A stretch of 64,000 nucleotides of DNA from Otatea glauca (lineage: Eukaryota > Streptophyta > Magnoliopsida > Poales > Poaceae). Under the pieces are notes generated by a model. It saw only the letters and a list, made by a program, of their open reading frames with translations, did not search any database and was not told where the DNA came from. The translations under genes and the position numbers were made by a program. This document shows positions 37,601-49,600 of the stretch, piece by piece. The stretch is taken from positions 71,721,667 through 71,785,666 of the forward strand of contig CM070715.1 of assembly GCA_036346275.1 (NCBI GenBank), written 5' to 3'. Positions within the stretch are counted from its first letter, which is position 1, and every line of letters begins with the position of its first letter.

Positions 37601-37746
37601 TCGTCCTAAAGGATGCATTCTTTGAGGGTTATGGGACAGAGGAGGTGATTGAGTTTTGTGTGGATTACATTAATGATCTAAACCCGATCGGCGTCCCTAT
37701 ATCACACTATGAGGGGAGGCTACGGGGAAAAGGGACACTAGGAAGG

Positions 37747-38998
37747 TGTAGGATCGATATATACTAAACTAGCAATCAAAGAGGGGTGAATGATTGTGCG
37801 GAAGCTAAAACAAAATTTTTGATCTACTAAAAATTCACCCCAATTCGGACTCAAATAATTGTTTTCGTATTCAACAAAACAGAGTTAGATGTATTTGGTA
37901 AATCGCGAATTCCTGGAGATCCAACTATTGGATTGACCTGCAATTTTCACTGTAGAAACAAGATTCCAATACGAATCTAACAAAAGAAGAATAAGCTCGA
38001 TCGCACCTACGGATCAAAAGTTATTAAACTCGCACGCATGCTGTGATAGATTATGACGAGAATTGATCAAACCCTAATTTCGTGATTAATCACAATCTAC
38101 AAAAGATTAACCAACGAAACTTTGAGGAACACTAAATTAATACCCTAGAAAGGTTTTGGATGGATCAAATCAAGATTAAACTTGTTGAATCAAGAGACAA
38201 CGAATCAATCTATAAGAACCAAAACCGAGAGGGAAAACCAGAAAGTGATTACTATAGCAAACCGTGCATGAACGATGAAATCGCGCTTCATCAGTAGCAT
38301 CGTGGGTACTGTAGCATCGTGTGGAGATTTCGGTTCCTGCGTCCAGCTGGCTGAGGAAAATCTGATTCTTTATTTTTTCTTGCTAGTCTGGTTATAATAC
38401 TCTCAACAAAAGAGTACAAACCCTAAAACCTCAGCACTCAAAATAAACAGGAGATACCTCCCCCTATTTATACTGAGCAAACATAAGGAGATTGAATAAA
38501 ACTCCACTTCTAACATGGAAAGAGTCTCAGATACATCTCAACCTGACCCAACATGGCCAAAACAACTCTTGCACGCATGTACACCCACATGTCAGTAATA
38601 CGTGACTAACCACCTCCATGTGCATGTTCTCTAGCCCGAACGTCCCGCATGACATCCTTGACCACTAAGACCTCGGTTCCTCCTGAACCTAGTCCCGAAC
38701 CTCGCCTCCATGAACCTAGTTTCGGTCCGTCATCGACCACGTTAGCCCTCAAGCAACACCTGCACATGAGTAAACAAGAAACAACTCCGAGCACAAGTCC
38801 ACGACTTGACTCAACATAAATCCATGCAACCACTCACACGAGCGCATTGCATAAAGCAAAACCATTACCATGCTATCACAAGCATATCAAGTAAACATCT
38901 GAAACAGCATATGCAAAAGCACCACACATGCCATGAGCACAACCACTTTGCAATGCCAATTTCATCACTAAGCCAATTTTTCAGCACATGATCTTACA
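37747..38998 (-). repeat. 3' LTR of the Sirevirus-like element
   Basis: It is collinear with the LTR at 42948-44203. The adjacent minus-strand sequence CATCAAGGGAGAGAT is the polypurine tract next to this LTR. Confidence 0.88.
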
Positions 38999-40300
38999 AT
39001 CTCTCCCTTGATGAAAACATTGGCAACACCACTTAGAATTGAACATTGGCATTCACCTCGCAAGAAAAGTTTTTGAAATCAAAAGGTTTCAAAATCAAAA
39101 GCCAAAGTGAAAACACAAAATCTCCCCCTTTGACAAATATGCAAAGTGAAAAACTCACCCTAGGTGAAAATAAGAAAAATCTCCCCCTAAGAAGAAAAAA
39201 TGTGAGTGAATAAATGAATACCACTTATACAAGAACATGTGCATGTGTAAAGCATGTATAAATTTCTCCAAAAATCTCCTCCAAAATTCTCCAAAGTGGC
39301 AAAATTCTCCCCCTTTGACAATGGATTCATCAAGAATACAAAAGAGAGAAAAAATTTTAAGTTTGATAATTTTTTTTTGTCATGAGCATTCTATGTCATC
39401 CACAAATGTTGCAAATTCATCACTAAGCCATGCTATCAAAAATACTTGCACCCTCAAATCTACACATAAACAATGTAGAGTAAGCATTACTAGAAGTCAA
39501 GTACTATTAACAATTTATTGCATGGCATGATCTCCCTTACTCAACTACCTCAAAACCTAAAAACATTGAATTTTTGTGCACTTTATTTATGCTGGAAAAA
39601 CTGATTCATTGATTGATTGCAACAATAACAATTGCAAGGAATTATATGCACCATCAGCCTTACTTTTCAACCATGCCAAGCAATTAAAAGCTTAAGGTTT
39701 CATGGTTTCGGTCATACACAACCTCTTCCAAGTTCATATCAAAATGCAATGATAAGCAGTCTCGTAAAGAAGAAGTGCGATAGTACATAACCTTGATCTT
39801 GCATTTATCAACAATCACTCTTTAAGCTTTAGCACTTAATTTTGATAAATTTCGTATTTAGCACTTTTTGAGCAGAATCAAGATAGCCAAGAAAGTTCAA
39901 CCATGACAAGATTTAATTCAAGTTGTCATTCCAATTAAATAGTCATGACATAAACTACACCATATATGCATAAATATGAAGTTGCAAAGACCTTGTAGCA
40001 TAAACATGGCTTCAAATGACATATGTGTATGAAACACAATGCTCATTACTTTTTCATTGCTTTCCATTTTTTTTGTTTTTTATTTTTTATTTAAGAAACA
40101 CACATAATAAAAAGTATGTTAACAAAATATTACAAAGATTTCAAAAGCTCCCCCTCAAAACAAACCATCTTAAAAACTTTCTTCAAAATTGTCACCCAAT
40201 GGGATTAATTTTATAAACAAAAGTCTAAAAGAACAATCTTCCCAATAGGCAAACGAAAGAAATTTTCACCAAAAGTCCATTAACTCCCCCTCAAACAAAT
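38999..40300 (-). other. multi-polypurine-tract region
   Basis: On the minus strand AGGGGGAG-type tracts occur at about 39120, 39181, 39306, 40147 and 40283, besides the one at the LTR border (38999). Several share the form GTCAAAGGGGGAGA. This region is otherwise AT-rich and non-coding. Repeated polypurine tracts downstream of coding sequence are described for Sireviruses. Confidence 0.75.
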
Positions 40301-40672
40301 AACCAATGAAATCAAAAGAGAGGTGATGATATACATGTGTTTGAGTTATCATGGTATGTTCAGTTAAGCATAAGTATGAATCATGATAAATAAATACTAA
40401 GCATGAAAAGGCATGATATAAGATATAACATGATTGAACATGCCAGGGGATACATATGAGCATATAAGCAAACATCTCATCTCATACCACAATTAGATAT
40501 CTGTGAATGTAAAAGATATGAGTGTATAAAATAGCTCACAAAGTAGGTGAAGAATTATCGCACATGCCTCTTGAAGGACATTTCAAGGGTGAGAACCATC
40601 CAAGTCTTGATCACATCTTGCAAAAGACCAAGACCCACTAAGCTTCTATTCTCCAACCCACATCTGAAAAAC

Positions 40673-42907
40673 CTACATAGCACTAGAAGATGTCGAGGCC
40701 TCGGTACTGGGGTTAGAAATAAAGCATTTAGGAATCCAGTACTGAGACACACGACACACAGTAGTAGGCACAACACGAGTATTCTTATGCACAAAATCAG
40801 ATTTGCCATTTTTCGTGTTTCTAGCAACAAAAGGTGTTTGCATCACCCTAGGCACATAATGAGGAGTAAAGCATACCTGTCTGAAATTAGACCTAGCCTT
40901 AGCCTTTTCTTTCTTTTGTTGTTTGGCTAGTCTAAAGCAAAAATCTACTAAGTGTCCATCTCTACCACAATGAGTGCAAGTGTACTTAACACGATGTTTA
41001 GCTTTAGAAGTAGAAGCAACATTTGCATTCATTATAGTAGAAGATAAAACTCCAGCAGACTTAAAAACAGTTTTCTTAGGCTCATTGACAATTTCGAATT
41101 TTCCACTTTCAAGTGTCTTAACAACAATGGGAGCATGTGATTTATGATGAGTAAAAGAATCAAAACCTAAACCTTTGTTATGAATGGTAACCCTTGATTG
41201 ATCCAAAATCATGTTTAGGTTTTTCTTTCCTCTAGTGAAACGTTATAAAGATTTTTCCAAATAATCAACCTTTCGAGAAAGAGTTAAACAATTATTACAG
41301 GGAACGTCCACTTTTCCTTTTTGCTTGCGACAAGTTGAGCATGAAAGAACCTCATGCGTGAGCAAATCATTTGTCATTTGAGAAACTTTAGTATTAGCAT
41401 CATGCAACTTCAATTCAAGAATTGAACATTTAGAACAAGAAGTTGATTCATCCAAATCAGAAGTAGAGCAACTAGCATCTTTAATTTCTTTGCAATTCAA
41501 AGCAACAAGTTTCTCATTCTTCCCAATTTCATCTCTAAGCTTATCAAGAGTTGAAGCATGAACATTTCTTAGTGAAGTAAGCTCAGAATAAATTAAGTCA
41601 CATGTTTTGCAAGCATCATCATCAGGAATCAAAGATTTAAGTCTAGCAATTTCAGCATTCAAAGATTCAATCAAAACATCATGTTTCTTAATTTTCTTGT
41701 TTCTTTTCTCTAAAAGCGTACCAAGACGAACAACAGCATCTGAAAGCTCATCGTAAGAAGGATTTACCTCGTTTCCCTCACTGTCAAGTTCATCTTCGTT
41801 TGAGCTGTCCATACTTGCCATGAGACACAAGCTCGTCAAGTCTTGTCTCGTCTTACCTTTGGATATTGTATCTTCATCACTACTTTCAGAGTCTACATCA
41901 CTCAAGTTGACTTGTTCAAGTGCTGAAAGAACTCGATGCACAACTTTGCTATTTAGGAAGCTCCTTTTCTTCTTGTCATTGAACGGATGCTTGTACTTTG
42001 TCTCTTTCTCCTCCTTCGATGATTTACCTGCAAGTTTAGGACAATTTGGACGAATGTGGTTGAGATCACCACACTGATAGCATCTTGGAGGGCCTCCACC
42101 AACCCTCTTCCTCATTCTCACATTCTGCAAAGCTTTATTAAAACGAGAAAAGAGTGATGCCAAGTCTTCTTCCGGAAATTCCTCAATCTGTTCATCGGTT
42201 AGTGAAGACAAGAAAGACAAAGCAAAACTTGAAGAAGCATTATTATGAGACATGCTAGATTGGGAGGTCAAAGCAATTGATTTGTGATCATTCTTCCTAG
42301 CAAGAACATCCAATTCATGAGTTTTTAATTTAGAGAAAAGAACATCTAAAGTAAGTGTACTCATGACAGTTCATTCTCTAATGGATGTAACTTTCATCTC
42401 CCAAATAGACATATCTAATGCACCAAGTAATTGTCTAGCATTAGCAGCATCGTCATAACTAACTCCAACAGCACGCAAATTACTAAGAATTTTATTAAAA
42501 CGTGCAAAGAAATCATCTAGCGACTCACCAGGCTTTATCTCAAACCGCATGTATTATTTCTTATATATATCTTGGCGAACCTCTTTGACAGTGTCTGATC
42601 CTTCATGATAGTCACAAAGAGATTTTCATACCTCATATGCGGATCGAAGATGAACCACTCGATCAAAGTCGCTGCATCCCAAGCCCTGGATGATCAAGTT
42701 GCGTGCCTTACTATTTGTTTCAACATGTGCACAATTGGCGTCGTTGACGTTGTCGTTCTCAAGAACTTCATACGGTTTGTAAACCTTCTTCCAAATTGCG
42801 AAGCCCTGCGCTTGGATATACGCCTCCATCTTGGCCTTCCAAAACTGAAAATCAACACCATCGAACACACACGGTTTTGTCGAATAACGATCCATGAATC
42901 TAATCAC
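40673..42907 (-). pseudogene. Sirevirus-like gag with four in-frame stops
   Basis: A single minus-strand frame runs from ATG 42907 to the stop at 40673 without any frameshift. It is broken by stops at 42626-42628, 42554-42556, 42371-42373 and 41243-41245. The N-terminus (FDGVDFQFWKAKMEAYIQAQ) matches the copia gag DUF4219/UBN2 type. A first CCHC zinc knuckle CYQCGDLNHIRPNC lies near 42080. A long charged, coiled-coil-like stretch follows (about 41.45-41.75 kb). A second knuckle CTHCGRDGHLVDFC lies near 40980. There is no protease or pol after it. Gag would package element RNA in the cytoplasm. Confidence 0.85.
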
Positions 42908-42933
42908 CGGTTAAGATAAATTAGAAAAACCGT

Positions 42934-42945
42934 GCTCTGATACCA
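42934..42945 (-). promoter_or_regulatory. primer binding site (initiator Met tRNA)
   Basis: The minus strand reads TGGTATCAGAGC two bases after the 5' LTR. This is the standard copia primer site complementary to the 3' end of initiator tRNA-Met, and it fixes the element's orientation. Confidence 0.92.
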
Positions 42946-42947
42946 CT

Positions 42948-44203
42948 TGTAGGATCGATATATACTAAACTAGCAATCAGAGGGGGGTGAATGATTGTGC
43001 GGAAGCTAAAACAAAATTTTTGATCTACTAAAAATTCACCCCAATTCGGACTCAAATAATTGCTTTCGTATTCAACAGAGTTAGATGCATTCGGTAAATC
43101 GCGAATTCCTGGAGGTCCAACCGTCCGATTGACCTGCAATTTTCACTGTAGAAACTAGATTCCAATATGAATCTAACAAAAGAAGAATCAGCTCGATCGG
43201 ACCTACGGATCAAAAGTTATTAAACTCGCACGCATGCTGTGATAGATTATGACGAGAATTGATCAAACCCTAATTTCGTGATTAATCACAATCTACAAAA
43301 GATTAACCAACGAAACTTTGAGGAACACTAAATTAATACCTTAGAAAGGTTTTGGATGGATCAAATCAAGATTAAACTTGTTGAATCAAGAGAGACAACG
43401 AATCAATCTATAAGAACCAAAACCGAGAGGGAAAACCAGAAAGTGATTATCAGAGCAAACCGTGTATGAACAATGAAACGCTCGACATCAGTATCATCGT
43501 GGGTACTGTAGCATCGCGTGGAGATTTCGGTTCCTGCGTCCAGCTGGCTGAGGAAAATCTGATTCTTTATTTTTTTCTTGCTAGTCTGGTTACAATACTC
43601 TCAACAAAAGAGTACAAACAATAAAACCTCAGCACTCAAAATAAACAGGAGATACCTCCCCCTATTTATACTGAGCAAACATAAGGAGATTGAATAAAAC
43701 TCCACTTCCAACAAGGAAAGAGTCTGTATACATCTCAACCTGACCCAACATGGCCAAAAACAACTCTTGCACGCATGTACAGCCCACATGCTGTAAATAC
43801 GTGACTAACCAGCCTCCATGTGCATGTTCTCTAGCCCGAACGTCCCGCATGACATCCTTGACCACTAAGACCTCAGTTCCTCCCTGAACCTAGTCCCGAA
43901 CCTCAGTTCCTCCATGAACCTAGTTCCGGTCCCATCATCGACCACGTTCGCCCTCAAGCAACACCTGCACATGAGTAAACAAGAAACAACTCCGAGCACA
44001 AGTCCACGACTTGACTCAACATAAATCCATGCAACCACTCACACGAGCGCATTGCATAAAGCAAAACCATTACCATGCTATCACAAGCATATCAAGTAAA
44101 CATCCAAACAAAGATATGCAAAAGCACCACACATGCCATGAGCACAACCACTTTGCAATGCCAATTTCATCACTAAGCTAATTTTTCAGCACATGATCTT
44201 ACA
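42948..44203 (-). repeat. 5' LTR of the Sirevirus-like element
   Basis: 1,256 bp, ending TTCAGCACATGATCTTACA on the plus strand, followed by the duplication GAAGG. Confidence 0.88.
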
Positions 44204-45473
44204 GAAGGAAAGCAATTGCATGCAATGATCTTCTTACATTTAAGCAAGCACATTTTATGGTTTTGAAACAATCAACTCTAGTGGCCCCGTATGTCCTTGA
44301 GCACAAGAGTATTCTACGCCGCGATTTCCCGGGGAGGTCTGAGGATTGGATAACACTGAAGCACATGGATTCTTTCGGCGCTTGGTTACAAAAGTACATC
44401 CTTTTGAAAGGGTCGGACAATGAACAGTTGCAACGCTTGGCTCGGGGACCATCTAGTGAAATCGTGACATTCAAGGGGTAGGAGATAAATGGTTACACAT
44501 TTTACACCAGATCGCAGGATAACAAGAGCACCAACCAAAATAGCGGTGTCCGTATAGACGCCGAAGACAACAAAGGCAAGGTGGATACATATTATGGTTT
44601 CATAGAAGAGATATGGGAGCTTGACTATGGACCTTTGAAGGTCCCTCTATTTAAGTGCCAATGGGTCAAACTGACTTCAAGCGGCGTGAAGGTCGACAAA
44701 TACGGTATGACAATCGTGGATCACACGCAAGTCGGCTATAGACGCGAACCGTTCGTCCTCGCAAACGATGTGAGACAAGTCTTCTACGTAATGGACATGT
44801 CAAGCAAACCTAAGAAGCATAAGGACAAGCAGAAAGATTGTAGTACTAAGCCAAAGCGACACGTGGTTCTACAAGGCAAACGAAGGATTGTTAGAGTTGA
44901 GGACGTCACAGACGAGGAAGAGTATAGTCAGTTCGACGAGATCCCTCCTTTCGCTGTGGATGTCGACATAAGCCTCCTCAATGACACAGACGTGGATGCT
45001 CCTTTCATACGTCGCGATCATAATGAAGGAACACTTGTAAAGACAAAGTACGTTACTACTTAAGATGTACCCCTACTATATGAACTATGTATATGTAACA
45101 CGGGTCTTCTACAGTATGAAGTGTTTATTTGGAATGAATGTAAAGTGATAAAATTCTGGAATAAAACTAAAGTGCTCAAAGCTTTTTTAAAAAAGTATGG
45201 AATGAAAGTAAAGTTCTAAAAGCTTTTTAAAAAATTCTCGAATGAAAATTATGAAATGAAACTGAAGTGCAAAAAGTTTTTTAAAAAATTATAGAATGAA
45301 ACTAAATTGCTAAAAGCATTTTTCAAAAATTATGAAATGAAACTGAAGTGCTAAAAGCTTTTTCAAAAAATATAGAATGAAACTAAATTGCTAAAAGCAT
45401 TTTTTTAGAAATTCTGAAATGAAACTGAAGTGCTAAAAGCACTTTTTAAAAATTATGAAATTAAACTGAAGCG

Positions 45474-45880
45474 GTTTGAGAAAAGAACCACTTGTACGAC
45501 GCAACATTCAGAAGCGGTTTGAGAAAAGAACCGCTTCTAGAACGCAACATTCAGAAGCGGTTTGACAAAAAAACCGCTTCTAGAGCTCAACATTCAGAAA
45601 CGGTTTGAGAAAAGAACCGCTTCTAGAACGCAAAGATTCGAAGCGGTTTGAGAAAAGAACCGCTTCTAGAGCGCAACATTCAGAAACGGTTAGTAATACC
45701 AACCGCTTGTAGAAGTCATCCCTCTACAAGCGGGTTGTTCTAAATTCGCTTGTAGAGATATTCTACAAGCGATTGGTTCTACGAACCGCTTGTAGAAGTC
45801 CTCCTCTACAAGCGGTTGGTTCTAAAACCTTGTAGAGATATTTTACAAGCGGTTGGTTATTAGAACCGCTTGTAGAAGTG
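45474..45880. repeat. internal subterminal-type repeat array of CACTA-3
   Basis: The first half (to about 45690) repeats the left-end unit GAAGCGGTTTGAGAAAAGAA followed by CCGCTTCTAGAACGCAAC. The second half repeats the right-end type unit CTACAAGCGGTTGGT / ACCAACCGCTTGTAG. The array lies between the two genes, 4.9 kb from the right end. An unrelated AAACTGAAGTGCTAAAAGC repeat series precedes it (45,170-45,470). Confidence 0.9.
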
Positions 45881-45881
45881 C

Positions 45882-46250
45882 TCCTATATAAATTTGAAAC
45901 GCCCGCCTTTTCTCACACCCAAATTTTCTAAGTCCCGCCGAGATCCCCGCGCCGCTACCTCGTGTGTCTCTCGCCGCCGCCGCCGTCGCCTCCGTCTGGA
46001 CCCGCGCGCCCGTCCCGCCGACGCTGCCGGCCTCCTCCGCCACCCAACCATCCCGGCGCCTCCACCACCGCGCCAATCGACCCCGCGTGCGCTGGTGCCC
46101 TCGTCGCCGCCGTCACTCCACCCCGACCGCCGGCGCCTTCTCCGCCACCTCGCCGACACCTACTCCGCCACCAAAGCGCCGCCACACCGCCATTCCACCC
46201 AGGAGGACCGAGGTATATGTGTGCACGCGTCGTCCTCCCTCTCTAATTCG
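45882..46250 (+). promoter_or_regulatory. internal promoter and GC-rich leader of the CACTA-3 second gene
   Basis: TCCTATATAAATTTGAAACG follows the internal array immediately and matches CCTATATGTATTGAAACG in CACTA-2. A strongly GC-rich, CG-dense stretch follows to about 46215, where GAG|GTATATGT could be a donor site. ORFs on both strands in 45.89-46.41 kb reflect composition and show no recognisable domain. Confidence 0.65.
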
Positions 46251-46677
46251 GCTGCCCACCAGATGTTCGGTGAAATGCCCACAAGCTGATTTTTGTTTCT
46301 GTCTAGGACCTATTTTTGTTAACAACTGCAATATGCGTTGCTTGAATTTCCATTTTAATTCAAGTATGCCCATACTTGCATGTAAAATGAAACTCCAGAG
46401 GGAGTAGCTAGGAACAAAGAAGTGTGTAAGTCGGTAGGTGTTCCTTGTATTCTTGGTGAGCTAAGTACGAGAATATATAAGTGTGTATGTTCTTGGTGTA
46501 TTTCTTGTTCTTGTGCCCACGAGTTCGTGTTTGGTCCTTGGGCTAGTTCCAACACGCCGTAGTACTTAATGCTTGGTGTAGAAATTTATGTAATAATATG
46601 CTTGTGTTGTAATCTGTAATATGGTTGTTTCAAAGTAATATGAAAATTATGTCAACATTTTTTCGGAATTAGGACAG

Positions 46678-49600
46678 ATGGCACAACCAGGACGTGGTGA
46701 CCCTACTTTCGATGAGGGAGAATAGCCTCTGTTGGACTCCATCGCTACCGGGTACCATCGAAGGTGATGCTAACGCTGCCGCCACCGGGCTAATGGTGGT
46801 TTCGTGAGGCCGCTGAGGTCGCAATGATGAAGCTATTGACGCTGGAGCCAGCGAGTCCAATAACACCGTTCCGGCCAGATGAGGTATAGCCAAAAGAATA
46901 TAATCCCGTAGACATGTTAATTAATCGCAATTCATTAATATAATACACTCGACACGCTTGTACATATGTTTATGTATTTCAAGCCCGTGCATCGAGCAAC
47001 CAATCCAAGCATCGGGACCTAACAAGAAGCCGCCCACAAAGCACGTGTTTACGGCGTTAACAACAAAGGGATGTCGGTTGCCCTCTTTAGCAGCTTGGAC
47101 CGCACAACAACGCTTGCGGTTACCACGTGAGGGATCACGTCCCAATTAGCATCGTAAAATGGGCCAAGTTCCTCAAGCTACCAAGGATCCGCTCTGCAAG
47201 ATATTAAGGAAAATTTCACATTTCCTCAAGGGTCCGAAGACAAAGCCAAGAAATTTACTTTGAAGAAGATGGCAACAATGTTTCAGGCTTGGAAGACGTC
47301 TCTCGACCGCAAGTATGTGCGAAGGAGAAAGACCCGACTTCAACCAATTTCCTAAGTTGGCGGATCACCGGGAAGCATTCGAGGAGTTCAAGCCGTCACC
47401 AAGGCCGGTGCCGCGAGTCAAGAACAAGGCCAATTCACGATGAAGAAATACCACCACCATCTTGGCACCGGTGGTTACATCAAGGCTGTACCAAAATGGG
47501 AGAAGCGGAAGAAGAATTAATGGTGAAGGACGCCACACCGCTACCGCTCAGGGGAACAGCGCTGCGCAATTGGTTCATGGGTCATGGGGAGCCTTTCGGA
47601 TGACTGGCAGTTTGGTGATGGCACCAGAGTACAAGAGGTCGCCAAAGGATTGTACAAGGTGCCGGCGCCTCGGCGTACATTGGTGGCGAGCATGGAGAAT
47701 GACGAGCTAAAACATGCCCTTGAAAACCCTGAGCACCCAGGACGGACACGAGGTATGGGCAAGCTGACGCCGTGGAAGTATGGTTTCGCTAAGGATGCAC
47801 ATACGTACAGGAGCCAGCATAGAAGCAAAACAAGAGAATCATGTAAAGTGTACCAATTGGAACAAGAGCTCAGAGCAACTCAGGTTAGCATCGGCGACAT
47901 AGTTGCGCAACAAGTACAAATTGCCCTCAGCAAGCTTCAAGGACTAGGTCCGAGCAATCAGTCGGACGTCGTGATCAGCCCCTCCGCACGGCGAAGTAGC
48001 TGCGCATCCACCGGGGCCCCTGAAGCGGACACCTTGCTAGCCCGTTATCCCGTGGATGATATAAGGGTTCGCCACCAGTGTGAGCTACACGTTGATGCGC
48101 GTAACCTCTCCATCAAGGTGGCTTACGGCATGGCATATCCGGTGGAGCCGGGCCAGATGTTCCACTGCAACGAGATACACCCGGGTTACTCAAAAGTCGC
48201 GGTGGAGAAGGTGCTGAGTGGATTTGAAGAACTTCACCTCGATATTGCTGGAGGCGACGACGTGACCAAGCTTGGACAGGCCTTCCACAATATCATCCTT
48301 TAGCGCAAACGGTACATCATATTTCCAGCTGTTGTGGACGCATCATCTCCACCACGGCAACCCACGCCTCCTCCAACGTCACCGCCACGCAATGTCTCGC
48401 CAGTAAAACAGAGCACGCCTCCTCCACCACCCGCTCCACGCAGAAGCCCTACTCCACCACCAAAGATCTCAAACAAAAATAACTCCCCAGAAAACCACGC
48501 CTCCACCATCTCCTCCGAGGAGGAAGCTCGATAACAGAATTAAGGCTCCCCCACCTGCTCCCAAGAAGGCGGAGTCCAGCCGATTGACCAAGGTAAAGGA
48601 ACCTCCAAAGAGGGCATATGATATGAATAAGGAGGAGAGTGACGCGGTCACTAAAGGTATGGCTGCACACTTCTTCAAAAAGAAGGTAGAGCCAAAGGTA
48701 CCAATCGATCCAAAAGCGGCGAATACTTCGTGACATGCCGCAAAGTCTTCTACTGTGCCGTCCAACTATGAACGGACAATAATTAAGGCTACATAGAAGA
48801 ATAAACGTGGTCAGGCGGCGGTGGCAAAGAAGAAGAAGAGAGACCAAGATCAGGAGAACCTCGAGAGGTTTTGAAGGAGGCAGACTCGCCCACACCGCAG
48901 CTCTTGGATTAACAGATGATATCCCAATGGCAACAAAGGTCAGATGGCAATTTTAGTTGGGCCGGGAGCTGATTGACCCAAATGAGATAAAGGATCTGCC
49001 AACCAAGATGCGACAATTTCACGAATGGTACATGACAGAGTCCGCTCAAGGAAGAACGATGTTCCCCCTCCGTTTCAAAGAAGATGATTTTTATCGCGGG
49101 GACAACAACATATGGCTCGAATTTGACGACTTATACAATATTTACCATGCCGACTCCATCAACGTGTCTCTCATGAGCTACTAGTGCCTGTAAGTGTCGA
49201 GCTCATACCTTTACTGTGTGCTTCCTCGTACAATAAAATTGCAACTCTTAAACTTATACCTTTCTATGTAGAATGGAGATACAACGATGTAGAAAAGAGA
49301 ATATCTTCAACGTGGGCTTCATCGACCCAGAGATTGTTAACGAGTTCGTCTTTGGATACGAGCGAAAGGATGTTGAAGATTACATTCTCGATGCATTCTT
49401 GGGACAAGACTACAAACCGTACATATACGCCCTTCAACTTCGAGTACGTATATATACAACCTCTCGTTCTTATATTTTCCAAGGCATTTATAATACTACT
49501 AGCTAGTTACATATATGTTGCAATACATGAATAGGTTTCACTGGATCATTCTTGTCATCAAGCTTGATAGCAAATGATCATTGTTCAAGACTCAAAAGGA

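Larger units (their letters stand above)
37747..44203 (-). mobile_element. non-autonomous Sirevirus-like copia element, gag only (6,457 bp)
   Basis: LTRs of 1,252 bp (37747-38998) and 1,256 bp (42948-44203) start TGTAGGATCG and end GATCTTACA. The 5-bp duplication GAAGG is perfect (37742-37746 and 44204-44208). On the minus strand the primer site follows the right LTR, then a long gag frame, then about 1.7 kb of non-coding sequence with repeated GGGGGAG tracts. There is no integrase, reverse transcriptase or RNase H. Long LTRs, the initiator-Met primer site, a large gag with zinc knuckles and multiple polypurine tracts are known Sirevirus traits. About 14 substitutions in the first 265 bp of the LTRs indicate an older insertion than the copia at 54.5 kb. 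Confidence 0.88.
35327..45063 (+). pseudogene. TNP2-type CACTA transposase of CACTA-3, split by a copia element
   Basis: The start at 35327 reads MNR, a stop, then WMYNADRCSREFIDG and CCLCVDCKNEKE (Transpos_assoc). The TNP2 core is heavily decayed at 35.67-36.4 kb. It becomes readable again as MKRKYIMMPLLIQGPKQPGN (36417), IFWDLPYWEVMEVRHSLDF (36.93 kb), KGQHYLHPASYTLS and FGYSSNVKRLV. A DUF4218-like part reads TKLCSFFDPDKL and FPVAFFDIMVHLTVHL, then RYMSVLKKYVQNR, EFCVDYINDLNPIGVP. The copia element interrupts at 37747-44203 (duplication GAAGG). The DUF4216 end follows at 44.2-45.06 kb (YGFIEEIWELDYGPLKVPLF, EPFVLANDVRQVFYV). Many stops and shifts make it non-functional. Confidence 0.88.

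Noticed and set aside
42934..42945. TGGTATCAGAGC resembling part of a tRNA gene (also at 54867)
   Set aside because: It is the complement of a tRNA 3' end next to an LTR, that is a primer site; no tRNA fold surrounds it.
45894..46407. Several overlapping GC-rich ORFs on both strands (Pro/Arg-rich)
   Set aside because: Open frames occur in nearly every frame because stop codons are rare in such GC-rich DNA. Position and composition fit the leader of the CACTA-3 second gene.
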